Positions 52,057 to 60,573 of a stretch of 64,000 bases of DNA are shown piece after piece. The notes beneath the pieces are model-generated. The model was not told the origin of the DNA, did no database searches, and saw only the letters and a list, made by a program, of their open reading frames with translations. Source of the DNA: Azophilus sp026709365 (GTDB lineage Bacteria; Pseudomonadota; Gammaproteobacteria; Pseudomonadales; Azotimanducaceae). The position numbers and the translations under genes were made by a program. The stretch is from the NCBI GenBank assembly GCA_965200175.1, contig OZ241345.1, positions 3,410,001 through 3,474,000 of the forward strand, read 5' to 3'. Position 1 is the first letter of the stretch, and each line of letters opens with the position of its first letter.

Positions 52057-52290
52057 ATGGAACTAGAAGTTCTTTTATACGTAGCGGCCGGCCTCATCCT
52101 GGGGCTCAGCGCCATCGGCGCATCCATCGGCGTGGCCGTGCTGGGGGGCAAGTACCTTGAGGGCGTCGCCCGCCAGCCGGAGTTGCTGCCGATGCTGCGC
52201 ACGCAACTCTTCATCGTGCTCGGCCTCGTGGATGCCGTGCCGATGATCGGGGTGGGCATCAGCCTGTACGTCATCTTCGCGGTCGCCTAG
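52057..52290 (+). CDS. atpE: F-type ATP synthase subunit c
   Basis: 77 residues, two helices around a polar loop (ARQPELLPML). The ion-binding carboxylate is Asp59 in VLGLVDAVPMIGVG, the counterpart of E. coli Asp61. The glycine-rich first helix (GLSAIGASIGVAVLGG) is normal. I see no sodium-type signature, so proton coupling is expected. AGGAG-like GGAGAAACC precedes the ATG. Confidence 0.97.
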   Translation: MELEVLLYVAAGLILGLSAIGASIGVAVLGGKYLEGVARQPELLPMLRTQLFIVLGLVDAVPMIGVGISLYVIFAVA

Positions 52291-52363
52291 CGCCGCGGTT
52301 CCATTCGATTCGCACAGCGCGAAACGAGCAAGCAATCAACACGCAACAACGCGGAATGCGGAC

Positions 52364-52834
52364 ATGAACATAGGATTGACGCTGTTCGGGCAAAGCTTGG
52401 TCTTCCTGATCTTCGTTGCGTTCTGCATGAAGTACATCTGGCCGGCGCTGAAGTCGGCGATGTCGGAGCGCCAGCGGACCATCGCCCAGGGCTTGGCAGC
52501 GGCGGAGGAGGCGGAGCGCAAGCTCGGCGAAGCCGAGAGCGGGGCGGCGGAGGAGCGGGCCAAGGCCCGGGCGGAAGCGGCCCAGATCGTTGACCAAGCC
52601 CGGCAACAGGCCAGCCAGATGATCGAGGACGCCAAGAGCAGCGCCCGCCTGGAGGGCGCAAGGCTGCTCGAAGCGGCGCAGTCGGAAATCGACCAGGAAG
52701 TCAACCGGGCTCGGGAGAGCCTGCGACGCGAGGTGGCGGCGCTCGCCGTAGCGGGTGCTGAACGGGTGCTTGAGGAGCGCATCGATCCCAGCGCTCATGA
52801 GCGCCTGCTCGAGCGGCTGGCGGCGGAGCTCTGA
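52364..52834 (+). CDS. atpF: F-type ATP synthase subunit b
   Basis: 156 residues, the usual length. One N-terminal membrane helix (FGQSLVFLIFVAFCMKYIWP) is followed by a long charged alpha-helical stalk (AEEAERKLGEAESGAAEERA and on) that dimerises and ties F1 to Fo. It lies 73 bases after atpE and six before atpH. Confidence 0.97.
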   Translation: MNIGLTLFGQSLVFLIFVAFCMKYIWPALKSAMSERQRTIAQGLAAAEEAERKLGEAESGAAEERAKARAEAAQIVDQARQQASQMIEDAKSSARLEGARLLEAAQSEIDQEVNRARESLRREVAALAVAGAERVLEERIDPSAHERLLERLAAEL

Positions 52835-52840
52835 GCCGAC

Positions 52841-53380
52841 ATGGCGGAACTCGCAACCCTCGCCCGGCCCTACGGCAACGCGGCGTTCGACTTGGCCAAG
52901 TCGGCCTCGGCCCTGCCCCGTTGGTCGCGTCTGCTCAGCCTGCTGGGCGCTGCCGTGGGCGAGCCTCGGGTGCGGGCGTTGATCGATTCGCCGGAGATCA
53001 CCGCCCCCACCAAGGCCCAGCGGCTGGGGGCGCTTTGCGGCGACGACATCGATGCGGCCGGCCGCCAGTTTCTCCAAGTGCTGAGCGCCAATGGGCGGCT
53101 GGCGCTCCTGGATGAGATACAAGACCGCTTTGAGGAGCTCAAAGGCCAGGAGGAACGCACCCTGGAGGTTGAGGTGCGCTCGGCCCGGCCGCTTTCCGAT
53201 GCCCAGGCGGAAACGCTGAAGGCCGCCCTGCAACGGCGCTTCGACAAGGCAGTCAGCTTGACCAGCGCGGTGGATGGCGAGCTTCTCGGCGGCGCGGTCA
53301 TTCGGGCCGGGGACGTGGTCATCGACGGCTCGGTGCGCGGCCGCCTCGCCAAGCTGCAGGAGGCGCTGGCCCGCGTCTGA
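52841..53380 (+). CDS. atpH: F-type ATP synthase subunit delta
   Basis: 179 residues. The protein joins the top of F1 to the b-dimer. LARPYGNAAFDLAKS at the N terminus and the C-terminal GGAVIRAGDVVIDGSVRGRL are family signatures. It starts six bases after atpF and ends 83 bases before atpA. Confidence 0.97.
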   Translation: MAELATLARPYGNAAFDLAKSASALPRWSRLLSLLGAAVGEPRVRALIDSPEITAPTKAQRLGALCGDDIDAAGRQFLQVLSANGRLALLDEIQDRFEELKGQEERTLEVEVRSARPLSDAQAETLKAALQRRFDKAVSLTSAVDGELLGGAVIRAGDVVIDGSVRGRLAKLQEALARV

Positions 53381-53463
53381 GCGGCCATCCTCCCGTCATC
53401 CAGCCCGGAACCCGTTTTTGAAATCAGCCTGATCAGGCAATAGGAAGAGCTAAGGGACACCCA

Positions 53464-55008
53464 ATGCAGCCACTTAATCCCTCGGAAATCAGCGACATCA
53501 TCCGCCAGCGCATCGAGAGCCTCGACGTGCATGCCCAAGCGCAGAACGAGGGCGTGATCGTCGGCGTGTCGGACGGCATCGTCCGCATTCACGGGCTGGC
53601 CGACGCGCAGTACGGCGAGATGATCGAGTTTCCCGGCGGCCTCTACGGCATGGCCCTGAACCTGGAGCGGGACTCGGTCGGCGCCGTCATCCTCGGCAAC
53701 TACCTGAACTTGTCGGAAGGCATGACCGCCCGCTGCACCGGCCGCATCCTTGAAGTGCCCGTGGGCCGCGAGCTGCTCGGCCGGGTGGTGGACTCCCTAG
53801 GCGCGCCCATTGACGGCAAGGGGCCGATCAACGCGCAGCGGACGGCTCCCATCGAAAAAGTGGCGCCCGGCGTCATCGCCCGTCAATCGGTGGACCAGCC
53901 GGTGCAGATCGGCCTGAAGTGCATCGACGCCATGGTGCCCATCGGCCGCGGCCAGCGCGAGTTGATCATCGGCGACCGGCAGATCGGCAAGACCGCCATC
54001 GCCGTGGACGCCATCATCAACCAGAAGAACAGCGGCATTAAGTGCGTTTACGTGGCCATTGGCCAGAAGATGTCCACCATCGCCAACATCGTGCGCACCT
54101 TTGAGGACTACGGGGTGATGGAAAACACCATCGTGGTCGCCGCCAGCGCCTCGGACCCCGCGCCCATGCAGTTCATCGCGCCGTACTCCGGCTGCTCCAT
54201 GGGGGAGTTCTTCCGCGATGAGGGAGAGGATGCGCTCATCATCTACGACGACCTGACCAAGCAGGCTTGGGCGTATCGGCAGATTTCCCTGCTGCTGCGT
54301 CGGCCACCGGGCCGCGAAGCCTATCCGGGCGACGTGTTCTACCTGCACTCGCGGCTGCTTGAGCGAGCCTCCCGGGTCAACGCCGATTACGTGGAGCGCG
54401 TCACCGAAGGCCGCGTCAGGGGCCAGACCGGCTCGCTGACCGCCCTGCCGATCATCGAGACCCAAGCCGGCGACGTGTCCGCCTTCGTGCCCACCAACGT
54501 CATCTCCATCACCGACGGCCAGATCTTCCTGGAGACCGACAACTTCAACGCCGGCCTGCGCCCGGCCATGAGTCCGGGCATCTCGGTTTCCCGGGTGGGC
54601 GGCGCGGCCCAAGTGCCCTTCATGAAGAAGATTGCCGGCGGCATCAAGCTCGCGCTGGCCCAGTACCGGGAGCTGGCGGCCTTCTCCCAGTTCGCCTCCG
54701 ACCTCGACGACGCCACCCGCCGCCAGCTTGAGCATGGCCAGCGGGTCACTGAGCTGATGAAGCAGAAGCAGTACGCGCCGATGACGGTGGCGGACATGGG
54801 CGTGGTGCTGTTCGCCGCCAACGAGGGCTACTTGGAGGACGTGGCCGTTGACAAGGTGCTGGACTTTGAGCAGGCGCTGCTCGGCCACATGAACGCTGAG
54901 CACGGCGACTGGATGGCCAACATCAACGAGACCGGCGCCTACAACGACGAGGTGGAGCAGCACATGCGCGACGCCATCGAGCAGTTCAAGAACACCCAGA
55001 CCTGGTAG
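53464..55008 (+). CDS. atpA: F-type ATP synthase subunit alpha
   Basis: 514 residues. Non-catalytic nucleotide-binding subunit of F1. The P-loop is GDRQIGKTAIAVD, with ALIIYDDLTKQAWAYRQISL for Walker B and PGISVSRVGGAAQ as the alpha/beta signature. GGCTCC-like context before the ATG is poor, but the 83-base gap contains GGAAGAG. It follows atpH and precedes atpG by 35 bases. Confidence 0.98.
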   Translation: MQPLNPSEISDIIRQRIESLDVHAQAQNEGVIVGVSDGIVRIHGLADAQYGEMIEFPGGLYGMALNLERDSVGAVILGNYLNLSEGMTARCTGRILEVPVGRELLGRVVDSLGAPIDGKGPINAQRTAPIEKVAPGVIARQSVDQPVQIGLKCIDAMVPIGRGQRELIIGDRQIGKTAIAVDAIINQKNSGIKCVYVAIGQKMSTIANIVRTFEDYGVMENTIVVAASASDPAPMQFIAPYSGCSMGEFFRDEGEDALIIYDDLTKQAWAYRQISLLLRRPPGREAYPGDVFYLHSRLLERASRVNADYVERVTEGRVRGQTGSLTALPIIETQAGDVSAFVPTNVISITDGQIFLETDNFNAGLRPAMSPGISVSRVGGAAQVPFMKKIAGGIKLALAQYRELAAFSQFASDLDDATRRQLEHGQRVTELMKQKQYAPMTVADMGVVLFAANEGYLEDVAVDKVLDFEQALLGHMNAEHGDWMANINETGAYNDEVEQHMRDAIEQFKNTQTW

Positions 55009-55043
55009 CTCCGGGCGGAACTCAAGCAAAGCAGAGCACAACG

Positions 55044-55904
55044 ATGGCGGTCGGCAAGGAAATCCGCAAGAAGATCGGCAGCGTGGAGAACACGCAGAAG
55101 ATCACCTCCGCCATGCAGATGGTGGCGGCCAGCAAGATGCGCCGCACCCAGGAGAACATGCGCCAAGGCAAGCCCTACGCCGAGAAGATACGCCAGATGA
55201 TCGGCCACCTCGCCAACGCCAATCCGGAATACCGCCACGTTTACATGGCCGAGCGGGAGGTGCGCCGCGTGGGCTATCTCGTGGTCTCCACCGACAAGGG
55301 GCTGTGCGGCGGCCTGAACGTCAACCTGTTCCGCGAGCTGGTCAAGGACGTGGCCGGCTGGCAGGCCAAGGGCGTCGAGAGCGATCTCGGCCTGATCGGC
55401 AACAAGGCGGCGGCGTTCTTCAAGTCGGTGGGCGGCAACGTGCTGGCGGCGGTCAACCAAGTGGGCGAGACGCCCGCGCTGGCCGACCTGATCGGCGGCG
55501 TCAAGGTGATGTTCGACGCCTTCGAGGAAGGCAGGATCGACAAGCTGTTCATCGCCAGCAACGACTTCGTCAACACCATGACCCAAGCGCCGACGGTGCG
55601 CCAACTCCTGCCCTTGGATCCGGAAGCCGATGAAGGGCTGCAGCGCCGCTGGGACTACATCTACGAACCCGATGCCCGGCAGCTGATCGAGGGCTTGGTG
55701 ATCCGCTACGTCGAGTCCCAAGTCTATCAGGCGGTCGTGGAGAACAGCGCTTGCGAGCAGGCGGCGAAGATGATCGCCATGAAGAACGCCACCGAGAACG
55801 CGGAGAAGCTGATCGGCGAGTTGACGCTGATCTACAACAATGCCCGTCAAGCGGCGATCACCCAGGAAATTGCGGAAATCGTGGGCGGCGCCGCTGCGGT
55901 GTAG
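55044..55904 (+). CDS. atpG: F-type ATP synthase subunit gamma
   Basis: 286 residues, the rotating central stalk of F1. The N-terminal helix (KEIRKKIGSVENTQKITSAM, QMVAASKMRR) and the C-terminal helix (ASENAT-type AMKNATENAEKLIGELTLIY followed by NARQAAITQEIAEIVGGAAA) form the coiled coil that contacts the beta subunits. STDKGLCGGLNVNLF is a family signature. 35 bases after atpA. Confidence 0.98.
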   Translation: MAVGKEIRKKIGSVENTQKITSAMQMVAASKMRRTQENMRQGKPYAEKIRQMIGHLANANPEYRHVYMAEREVRRVGYLVVSTDKGLCGGLNVNLFRELVKDVAGWQAKGVESDLGLIGNKAAAFFKSVGGNVLAAVNQVGETPALADLIGGVKVMFDAFEEGRIDKLFIASNDFVNTMTQAPTVRQLLPLDPEADEGLQRRWDYIYEPDARQLIEGLVIRYVESQVYQAVVENSACEQAAKMIAMKNATENAEKLIGELTLIYNNARQAAITQEIAEIVGGAAAV

Positions 55905-55960
55905 CGGCATCGATCAGGAAACACAGAAAACACCATTGAATCAGGCAAGGGGCTAAGAGC

Positions 55961-57337
55961 ATGTCGAGTGGCCGAATCGTACAGATCATTGGAGCGGTGA
56001 TTGACGTCGAGTTCAATCGCGAGGATGTTCCCAAGGTCTATGACGCACTGACGGTGACCCAAAGCGGCACCACCTTGGAGGTGCAGCAGCAGTTGGGCGA
56101 CGGCGTGGTGCGCACCATCGCCATGGGCGTGAGCGACGGCCTCTCCAGGGGGCTGGAAGTGGTCAACACCGGACAGCCGATCGCCGTGCCGGTCGGCGAG
56201 GAGACCTTGGGCCGCATCATGGACGTGCTCGGCAACCCCATTGATGAGAAGGGCCCGGTGAATGCCGCGCAAAAGATGCCGATCCACCGCAAGGCACCCA
56301 CCTACGAGGATCAGATCGGCGGCAACGAGTTGCTTGAGACCGGCGTCAAGGTGATCGACCTGATCTGCCCGTTCGCCAAGGGCGGCAAGGTGGGCCTGTT
56401 CGGCGGCGCCGGCGTCGGCAAGACGGTCACCATGCTGGAGTTGATCCGCAACATCGCCATCGAGCACTCCGGGCTTTCCGTGTTCGCCGGCGTCGGCGAA
56501 CGCACCCGCGAAGGCAACGACTTCTACTACGAGATGGAGGAGGCCGGGGTGCTCGACAAGATCTCCCTGGTCTTCGGCCAAATGAACGAACCGCCCGGCA
56601 ACCGTCTGCGGGTGGGCCTCACCGGCCTGACGCTGGCGGAGCAGTTCCGCGACGAGGGCCGCGACGTGCTGTTGTTCATCGACAACATCTACCGCTACAC
56701 CTTGGCGGGCACCGAGGTCTCCGCGCTGCTCGGACGGATGCCTTCGGCGGTGGGCTACCAGCCCAACCTCGCCGAGGAGATGGGCGTTCTCCAGGAACGC
56801 ATCACCACCACCAAAACCGGCTCCATCACTTCGGTGCAGGCGGTCTATGTGCCCGCCGACGACTTGACGGACCCCTCGCCCGCAACCACCTTCGCGCACT
56901 TGGACTCCACGGTCACCCTGTCCCGCGCCATCACCGACCTCGGCATCTACCCGGCGGTGGACCCGCTGGACTCCACCAGCCGGCAACTCGACCCCAACGT
57001 GGTCGGCCAAGAGCACTACGACGTGGCCCAAGGGGTTCAGCAGACCCTGCAGCGCTACCAGGAGCTGCGCGACATCATCGCCATCCTTGGCATGGACGAG
57101 CTCTCCGAAGAGGACAAGCAGCTCGTTTTCCGGGCGCGCAAGATGCAGCAGTTCTTCTCCCAGCCCATGTTCGTCGCCTCCCAGTTCACCGGCCAGGACG
57201 GCAAGTTCGTGCGCCGGGAGGACACGGTGCGCAGCTTCAAGGGCATCCTGGAAGGCGAGTACGACCACCTGCCGGAAAACGCCTTCTACATGGTGGGCAG
57301 CATCGAGGACGCCATCGCCAAGGCGGAGACCCTCTAG
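55961..57337 (+). CDS. atpD: F-type ATP synthase subunit beta
   Basis: 458 residues, the catalytic subunit. The P-loop is GGAGVGKTVTMLEL and the catalytic glutamate follows in GVGERTREGND. Walker B is DVLLFIDNIYRYTLAGTEVS, and PSAVGYQPNLAEEMG is typical. It precedes atpC by ten bases. Confidence 0.98.
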   Translation: MSSGRIVQIIGAVIDVEFNREDVPKVYDALTVTQSGTTLEVQQQLGDGVVRTIAMGVSDGLSRGLEVVNTGQPIAVPVGEETLGRIMDVLGNPIDEKGPVNAAQKMPIHRKAPTYEDQIGGNELLETGVKVIDLICPFAKGGKVGLFGGAGVGKTVTMLELIRNIAIEHSGLSVFAGVGERTREGNDFYYEMEEAGVLDKISLVFGQMNEPPGNRLRVGLTGLTLAEQFRDEGRDVLLFIDNIYRYTLAGTEVSALLGRMPSAVGYQPNLAEEMGVLQERITTTKTGSITSVQAVYVPADDLTDPSPATTFAHLDSTVTLSRAITDLGIYPAVDPLDSTSRQLDPNVVGQEHYDVAQGVQQTLQRYQELRDIIAILGMDELSEEDKQLVFRARKMQQFFSQPMFVASQFTGQDGKFVRREDTVRSFKGILEGEYDHLPENAFYMVGSIEDAIAKAETL

Positions 57338-57347
57338 GAGCGGCGCC

Positions 57348-57767
57348 ATGGCCACCATGCAGTGCGACATCGTCAGCGCCGAGCAGGCGATCTTCTCCGG
57401 CCCGGTGGCCATGGTCAGCCTGCGCGGCACCATCGGCGAGCTGGGCATCATGCCGGGCCACGCGCCGCTCTTGACCGGCATCCGCCCCGGCACCGTGCAA
57501 CTGCGCCTGGAGAACGGCGACGAGGAGGTGTTCTATGCCTCCGGGGGATTCATTGAAGTGCAGCCGGGCATCGTCACCATTCTGGCGGACACCGCCTCCC
57601 GCGCCGAGGACATCGACGAAGCCGCGGCCACGGAAGCCCGGGAGGCCGCCGAACGCGCCCTGTCCGAACAAGCCGCCGACTTCGATTTCTCCCTGGCAGC
57701 CGCCCAGTTGGCGGAAGCCATGGCCCAGCAACGCACGTTGGAGGAGCTGCGCAAGCGTCGGCGTTGA
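57348..57767 (+). CDS. atpC: F-type ATP synthase subunit epsilon
   Basis: 139 residues from the ATG at 57348, preceded by TAGGAG. N-terminal beta sandwich (MQCDIVSAEQAIFSGPVAMV, GELGIMPGHAPLLTGI) and C-terminal helical hairpin that can inhibit ATP hydrolysis. The stop codon lies inside the stem of the terminator, so termination and translation of the last codons compete for the same bases. Confidence 0.97.
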   Translation: MATMQCDIVSAEQAIFSGPVAMVSLRGTIGELGIMPGHAPLLTGIRPGTVQLRLENGDEEVFYASGGFIEVQPGIVTILADTASRAEDIDEAAATEAREAAERALSEQAADFDFSLAAAQLAEAMAQQRTLEELRKRRR

Positions 57768-57798
57768 CCGCGCAGCGCCTACGGCGCTGCGCGGTCAA
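57764..57798 (+). terminator. Very strong hairpin at the end of the atp operon
   Basis: Perfect 16-bp stem ttgaccgcgcagcgcc / ggcgctgcgcggtcaa with a 3-base loop (tac). No T run follows, so it may act as an mRNA-stabilising or Rho-assisted terminator. The atpC stop codon is at 57765-57767, in the left arm. Confidence 0.8.
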
Positions 57799-57804
57799 CG
57801 TGCG

Positions 57805-57856
57805 AGTTGCCTCGCAACTGCGCGAGCAAGCTCGCGTTTGAGTTGCTTCGCAACTC
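57805..57856. repeat. Three further short hairpins after the atp terminator
   Basis: agttgc-ctc-gcaact (57805-57819), cgcgag-caag-ctcgcg (57821-57836) and gagttgc-ttc-gcaactc (57840-57856), nearly back to back. The first and third are copies of each other. Confidence 0.8.
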
Positions 57857-57933
57857 GGCGCTGGGGGAGGGAAGCCTGTCAGGAATGTCGTTTTCTCAGG
57901 CGATAGTCCAGCCTACTTCACTGGAGTTGACTG

Positions 57934-59601
57934 ATGGCCAGGATGACAGGCGGCGAAGCCATGGCACGAGCCGCGCTCGCCAACGGCATAGATACTGTCT
58001 TTGGCCTCCCCGGCGCCCAAGTCTATCCGCTTTTTGATGCCTTCAAGCGCCTTGGCACACGTCTGGTCTTCCCCCGCCACGAGCAGGCGGCCGCCTACAT
58101 GGCCTACGGCGCGGCCAAGTCCACGGGGCGGCCAGCGGCTTTTGCGGTCGTTCCGGGGCCGGGCATTTTGAACACGGCCACCGCGCTGCTGACGGCCATG
58201 GGCGGCTGTGCGCCCGTGGTCGGCCTGACCGGCCAAGTGCCCTCGCAATACCTCGGCAAGGGCCGGGGGCACCTGCATGAGTTGCCTGACCAGCCGGCCA
58301 CCTTGCGGACCTTCATCAAGGATGCCCTGCACATCGGCCGACCGGCCGACGCGCCGGCCGTCATCAACCGTGCCTTCCAAACCGCGCTGAGCGGTCGTCC
58401 CGGGCCGGTCACTGCGGAAATGTGCTGGGACACCATGACCGAACACGGAGAGGTCAGTTTCGACCATCGCCATCCAGCTATGACCAATCCCCAACTCGAC
58501 ACTGACGCCATCCAAGCCGCCGCCCGCACCATCGCCGCCGCCAGCAAGCCGATGATCATGTGCGGCGCCGGGGCGCAGCATGCGGCCGATGAAGTGCAGG
58601 CCTTGGCGGAACTGCTGAACGCGCCGGTCACCGCATTCCGCAGCGGCCGCGGCATCGTTCCCGAAGACCATGCGCTTGGCGTAAGGTCAGTGGCCGCCCG
58701 GGAACTTTACGACGACGTGGACGTGCTCATCGGCGTCGGCAGCCGTCTGGAAATGGCCACCATGCGCTGGCGCGACATGAACCGTTACGAGCAAAAGCCC
58801 GCCGGTGCCCCCAAGATCATCCGCATCGACATCGACGCTCAGGAGATGGATCGGCTGCGCCCGGACATCGGAATCGTTGCGGATTCCGCCGAAGCCTGCC
58901 AAGCACTGCTGCGCGAACTTGAGGCCTTGGCTTCGCCGAATCCAAGCCGGCTCGACGAGATTCGTTCCGCCAAGGCCCGCGCCGATGCGGCCGTGGAGCG
59001 GGTTCAGCCCCAAGTGGACTACCTGCGCACCATTCGCGAGGTCTTGCCCCGTGACGGCTTCTTCGTGCCGGAACTCTCTCAGATGGGCTTTGCGAGCTAT
59101 TTCGCATGGCCGGCTCTCGCACCGAGAACCTATGTCACCGAGGGCTTTCAGGGGACTCTCGGCTTTGGCTTCCCCACCGCGTTGGGCGTCAAGGTGGCCA
59201 ATCCCGAACGGGCCGTGGTCTCCGTGACCGGCGACGGCGGCTTTCTGTTCGGCCTGCAGGAGTTGGCGACGGCCGCAGCCCACCGGATCGGACTGGTGAC
59301 CCTGGTGTTCAACAACGGCGCCTACGTCAACGTGCGCCGCGACCAAAAGCGGCTTTTTGACGGCCGCCTGGCCGGCGCGGACCTGCGCAACCCGGACTTC
59401 GTGCGCTTGGCCGAGAGCTTCGGCGTCGAGGCCCGCCGCGCGAGTAGTCCCCAATCTCTCCGTCCCCTGCTGGAACGCGCCTTGGGACGGGATCAACCAA
59501 CGCTCATCGAAGTGGTGCTAGGCAATGAAGCCGAAGCCTCGCCTTGGGAGTTCATCATGATGCCGAAGCCCTTAACTCACCCCGGTGCGACAAACCGTTA
59601 A
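57934..59601 (+). CDS. Thiamine-diphosphate enzyme of the acetolactate synthase type
   Basis: 555 residues. Three domains: N-terminal pyrimidine-binding part with the catalytic glutamate Glu50 (VFPRHEQAAAYMAYG), a central Rossmann-like domain (PMIMCGAGAQHAADEVQALA), and the C-terminal pyrophosphate part (VSVTGDGGFLFGLQELATA ... VFNNGAYVN, the GDG-NN motif). GFGFPTALGVKVANP is also typical. Relatives include acetolactate synthase large subunits, glyoxylate carboligase, benzoylformate decarboxylase and others; no regulatory-subunit gene follows, so a biosynthetic ilvB role is not certain. GGAG lies 9 bases before the ATG. Confidence 0.88.
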   Translation: MARMTGGEAMARAALANGIDTVFGLPGAQVYPLFDAFKRLGTRLVFPRHEQAAAYMAYGAAKSTGRPAAFAVVPGPGILNTATALLTAMGGCAPVVGLTGQVPSQYLGKGRGHLHELPDQPATLRTFIKDALHIGRPADAPAVINRAFQTALSGRPGPVTAEMCWDTMTEHGEVSFDHRHPAMTNPQLDTDAIQAAARTIAAASKPMIMCGAGAQHAADEVQALAELLNAPVTAFRSGRGIVPEDHALGVRSVAARELYDDVDVLIGVGSRLEMATMRWRDMNRYEQKPAGAPKIIRIDIDAQEMDRLRPDIGIVADSAEACQALLRELEALASPNPSRLDEIRSAKARADAAVERVQPQVDYLRTIREVLPRDGFFVPELSQMGFASYFAWPALAPRTYVTEGFQGTLGFGFPTALGVKVANPERAVVSVTGDGGFLFGLQELATAAAHRIGLVTLVFNNGAYVNVRRDQKRLFDGRLAGADLRNPDFVRLAESFGVEARRASSPQSLRPLLERALGRDQPTLIEVVLGNEAEASPWEFIMMPKPLTHPGATNR

Positions 59602-59785
59602 TGGCACCGGAACAGCCCGTTAACCGCATGATTGGCTCCAGCCGCTTCATGCCAAGTGCTGTTGAAGCGCTACCGGTTTCAAGCACGGCGCTGGGATAAG
59701 CCGCCAGTCGCGTTCAGGGATGCTGGCTGAGTGACCGCAGACTTGTTCGTTGAGTCTTCGGTTGGCTGGTTGTGATCCAAGCCTT

Positions 59786-59851
59786 TCAATCGGTCGGATG
59801 TTGACTGTCAATTGGTCGGACATATCCTTTCAATCGGCCGACATCCGGAAA
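59786..59851. repeat. Three direct repeats of exactly 22 bp upstream of DUF4143 ATPase copy 3
   Basis: Units begin at 59786, 59808 and 59830: tcaatcggtcggatgt, tcaattggtcggacat, tcaatcggccgacatc, each followed by a variable 6-base part. The array ends eight bases before the ATG at 59859. The sequence differs from the 23-bp array at 21602, but number, period and position are parallel. Confidence 0.9.
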
Positions 59852-59858
59852 CCTCCCC

Positions 59859-60563
59859 ATGTACCCACGTTTCGTAGAGCGACGGATCCCGGATGCGCTT
59901 GCGGACACGAGGGCCGTTATGATCTGGGGCCCCCGGCAATCGGGAAAAACCACCTTGGCGCAGCAGGTCGCGGACGCCAACAGGCCCTTCGTGACCCTTG
60001 ACGAGGCGACGGCGCTGCGGGCGGCAACTGCGGATCCAGTCGGTTTCGTGCGCGGCTTCGACCGAGCCGTGATCGACGAAGTCCAGCGCGCTCCAGACCT
60101 CATCCTCGCCATCAAGGCTGCGGTCGATGAGGATCCCCGTCCGGGGCGATTCCTGCTCACAGGCTCCGCAAACCTCATGACGCTCCCTCGTGTAGCGGAC
60201 TCCCTCGCTGGCCGCATGAGCATCATCCGGCTGCTTCCCTTGGCGCAAGCAGAGCTGCGAGGCAAACCTTCGTCGTTCTTGGCGGACGCTTTCGCTGGCA
60301 AATGGCCGCAGGCCACCACCCCGGCGGTCGGTGACGATGAGGTCGATATCGTCATCGAGGATGACGACGGGCGGATTGTCGGTGTCGAGGTAAAGGCGTC
60401 GGCAACGGTTTCCAACGGAGACTTCTCCGGCATGCGACGCCTTGCATCCGCCTGCGGCGACCGCTTCGTCCTAGGTCCGGTGCTGTATGACCATAGCCGG
60501 ACCGTGCCGTTTGGCGAGCGGTTGATCGCCGCCCCCGTCTCGACGCTTTGGTCAAGCGAGTGA
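59859..60563 (+). CDS. AAA ATPase/DUF4143 protein with internal in-frame deletion (copy 3)
   Basis: 234 residues against about 400 in the family. The N-terminal ATPase core is complete: Walker A IWGPRQSGKTTL, Walker B AVIDEVQRAPD, and FLLTGSANLM. After AGKWPQATTPAVG the protein jumps to the C-terminal nuclease-like end, DDEVDIVIEDDDGRIVGVEV followed by KAS, so about 170 residues including the winged-helix part are missing while the frame is kept. The end (VPFGERLIAAPVSTLWSSE) is normal for the family. It may be an inactive remnant or a mini-form. Confidence 0.82.
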   Translation: MYPRFVERRIPDALADTRAVMIWGPRQSGKTTLAQQVADANRPFVTLDEATALRAATADPVGFVRGFDRAVIDEVQRAPDLILAIKAAVDEDPRPGRFLLTGSANLMTLPRVADSLAGRMSIIRLLPLAQAELRGKPSSFLADAFAGKWPQATTPAVGDDEVDIVIEDDDGRIVGVEVKASATVSNGDFSGMRRLASACGDRFVLGPVLYDHSRTVPFGERLIAAPVSTLWSSE

Positions 60564-60573
60564 GGCATTCGGG

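Noticed and set aside
52291..52363. Palindrome-like ttcgc-acagc-gcgaa between atpE and atpF as another repeat copy
   Set aside because: Only five pairs and no second hairpin; can occur by chance in this sequence.
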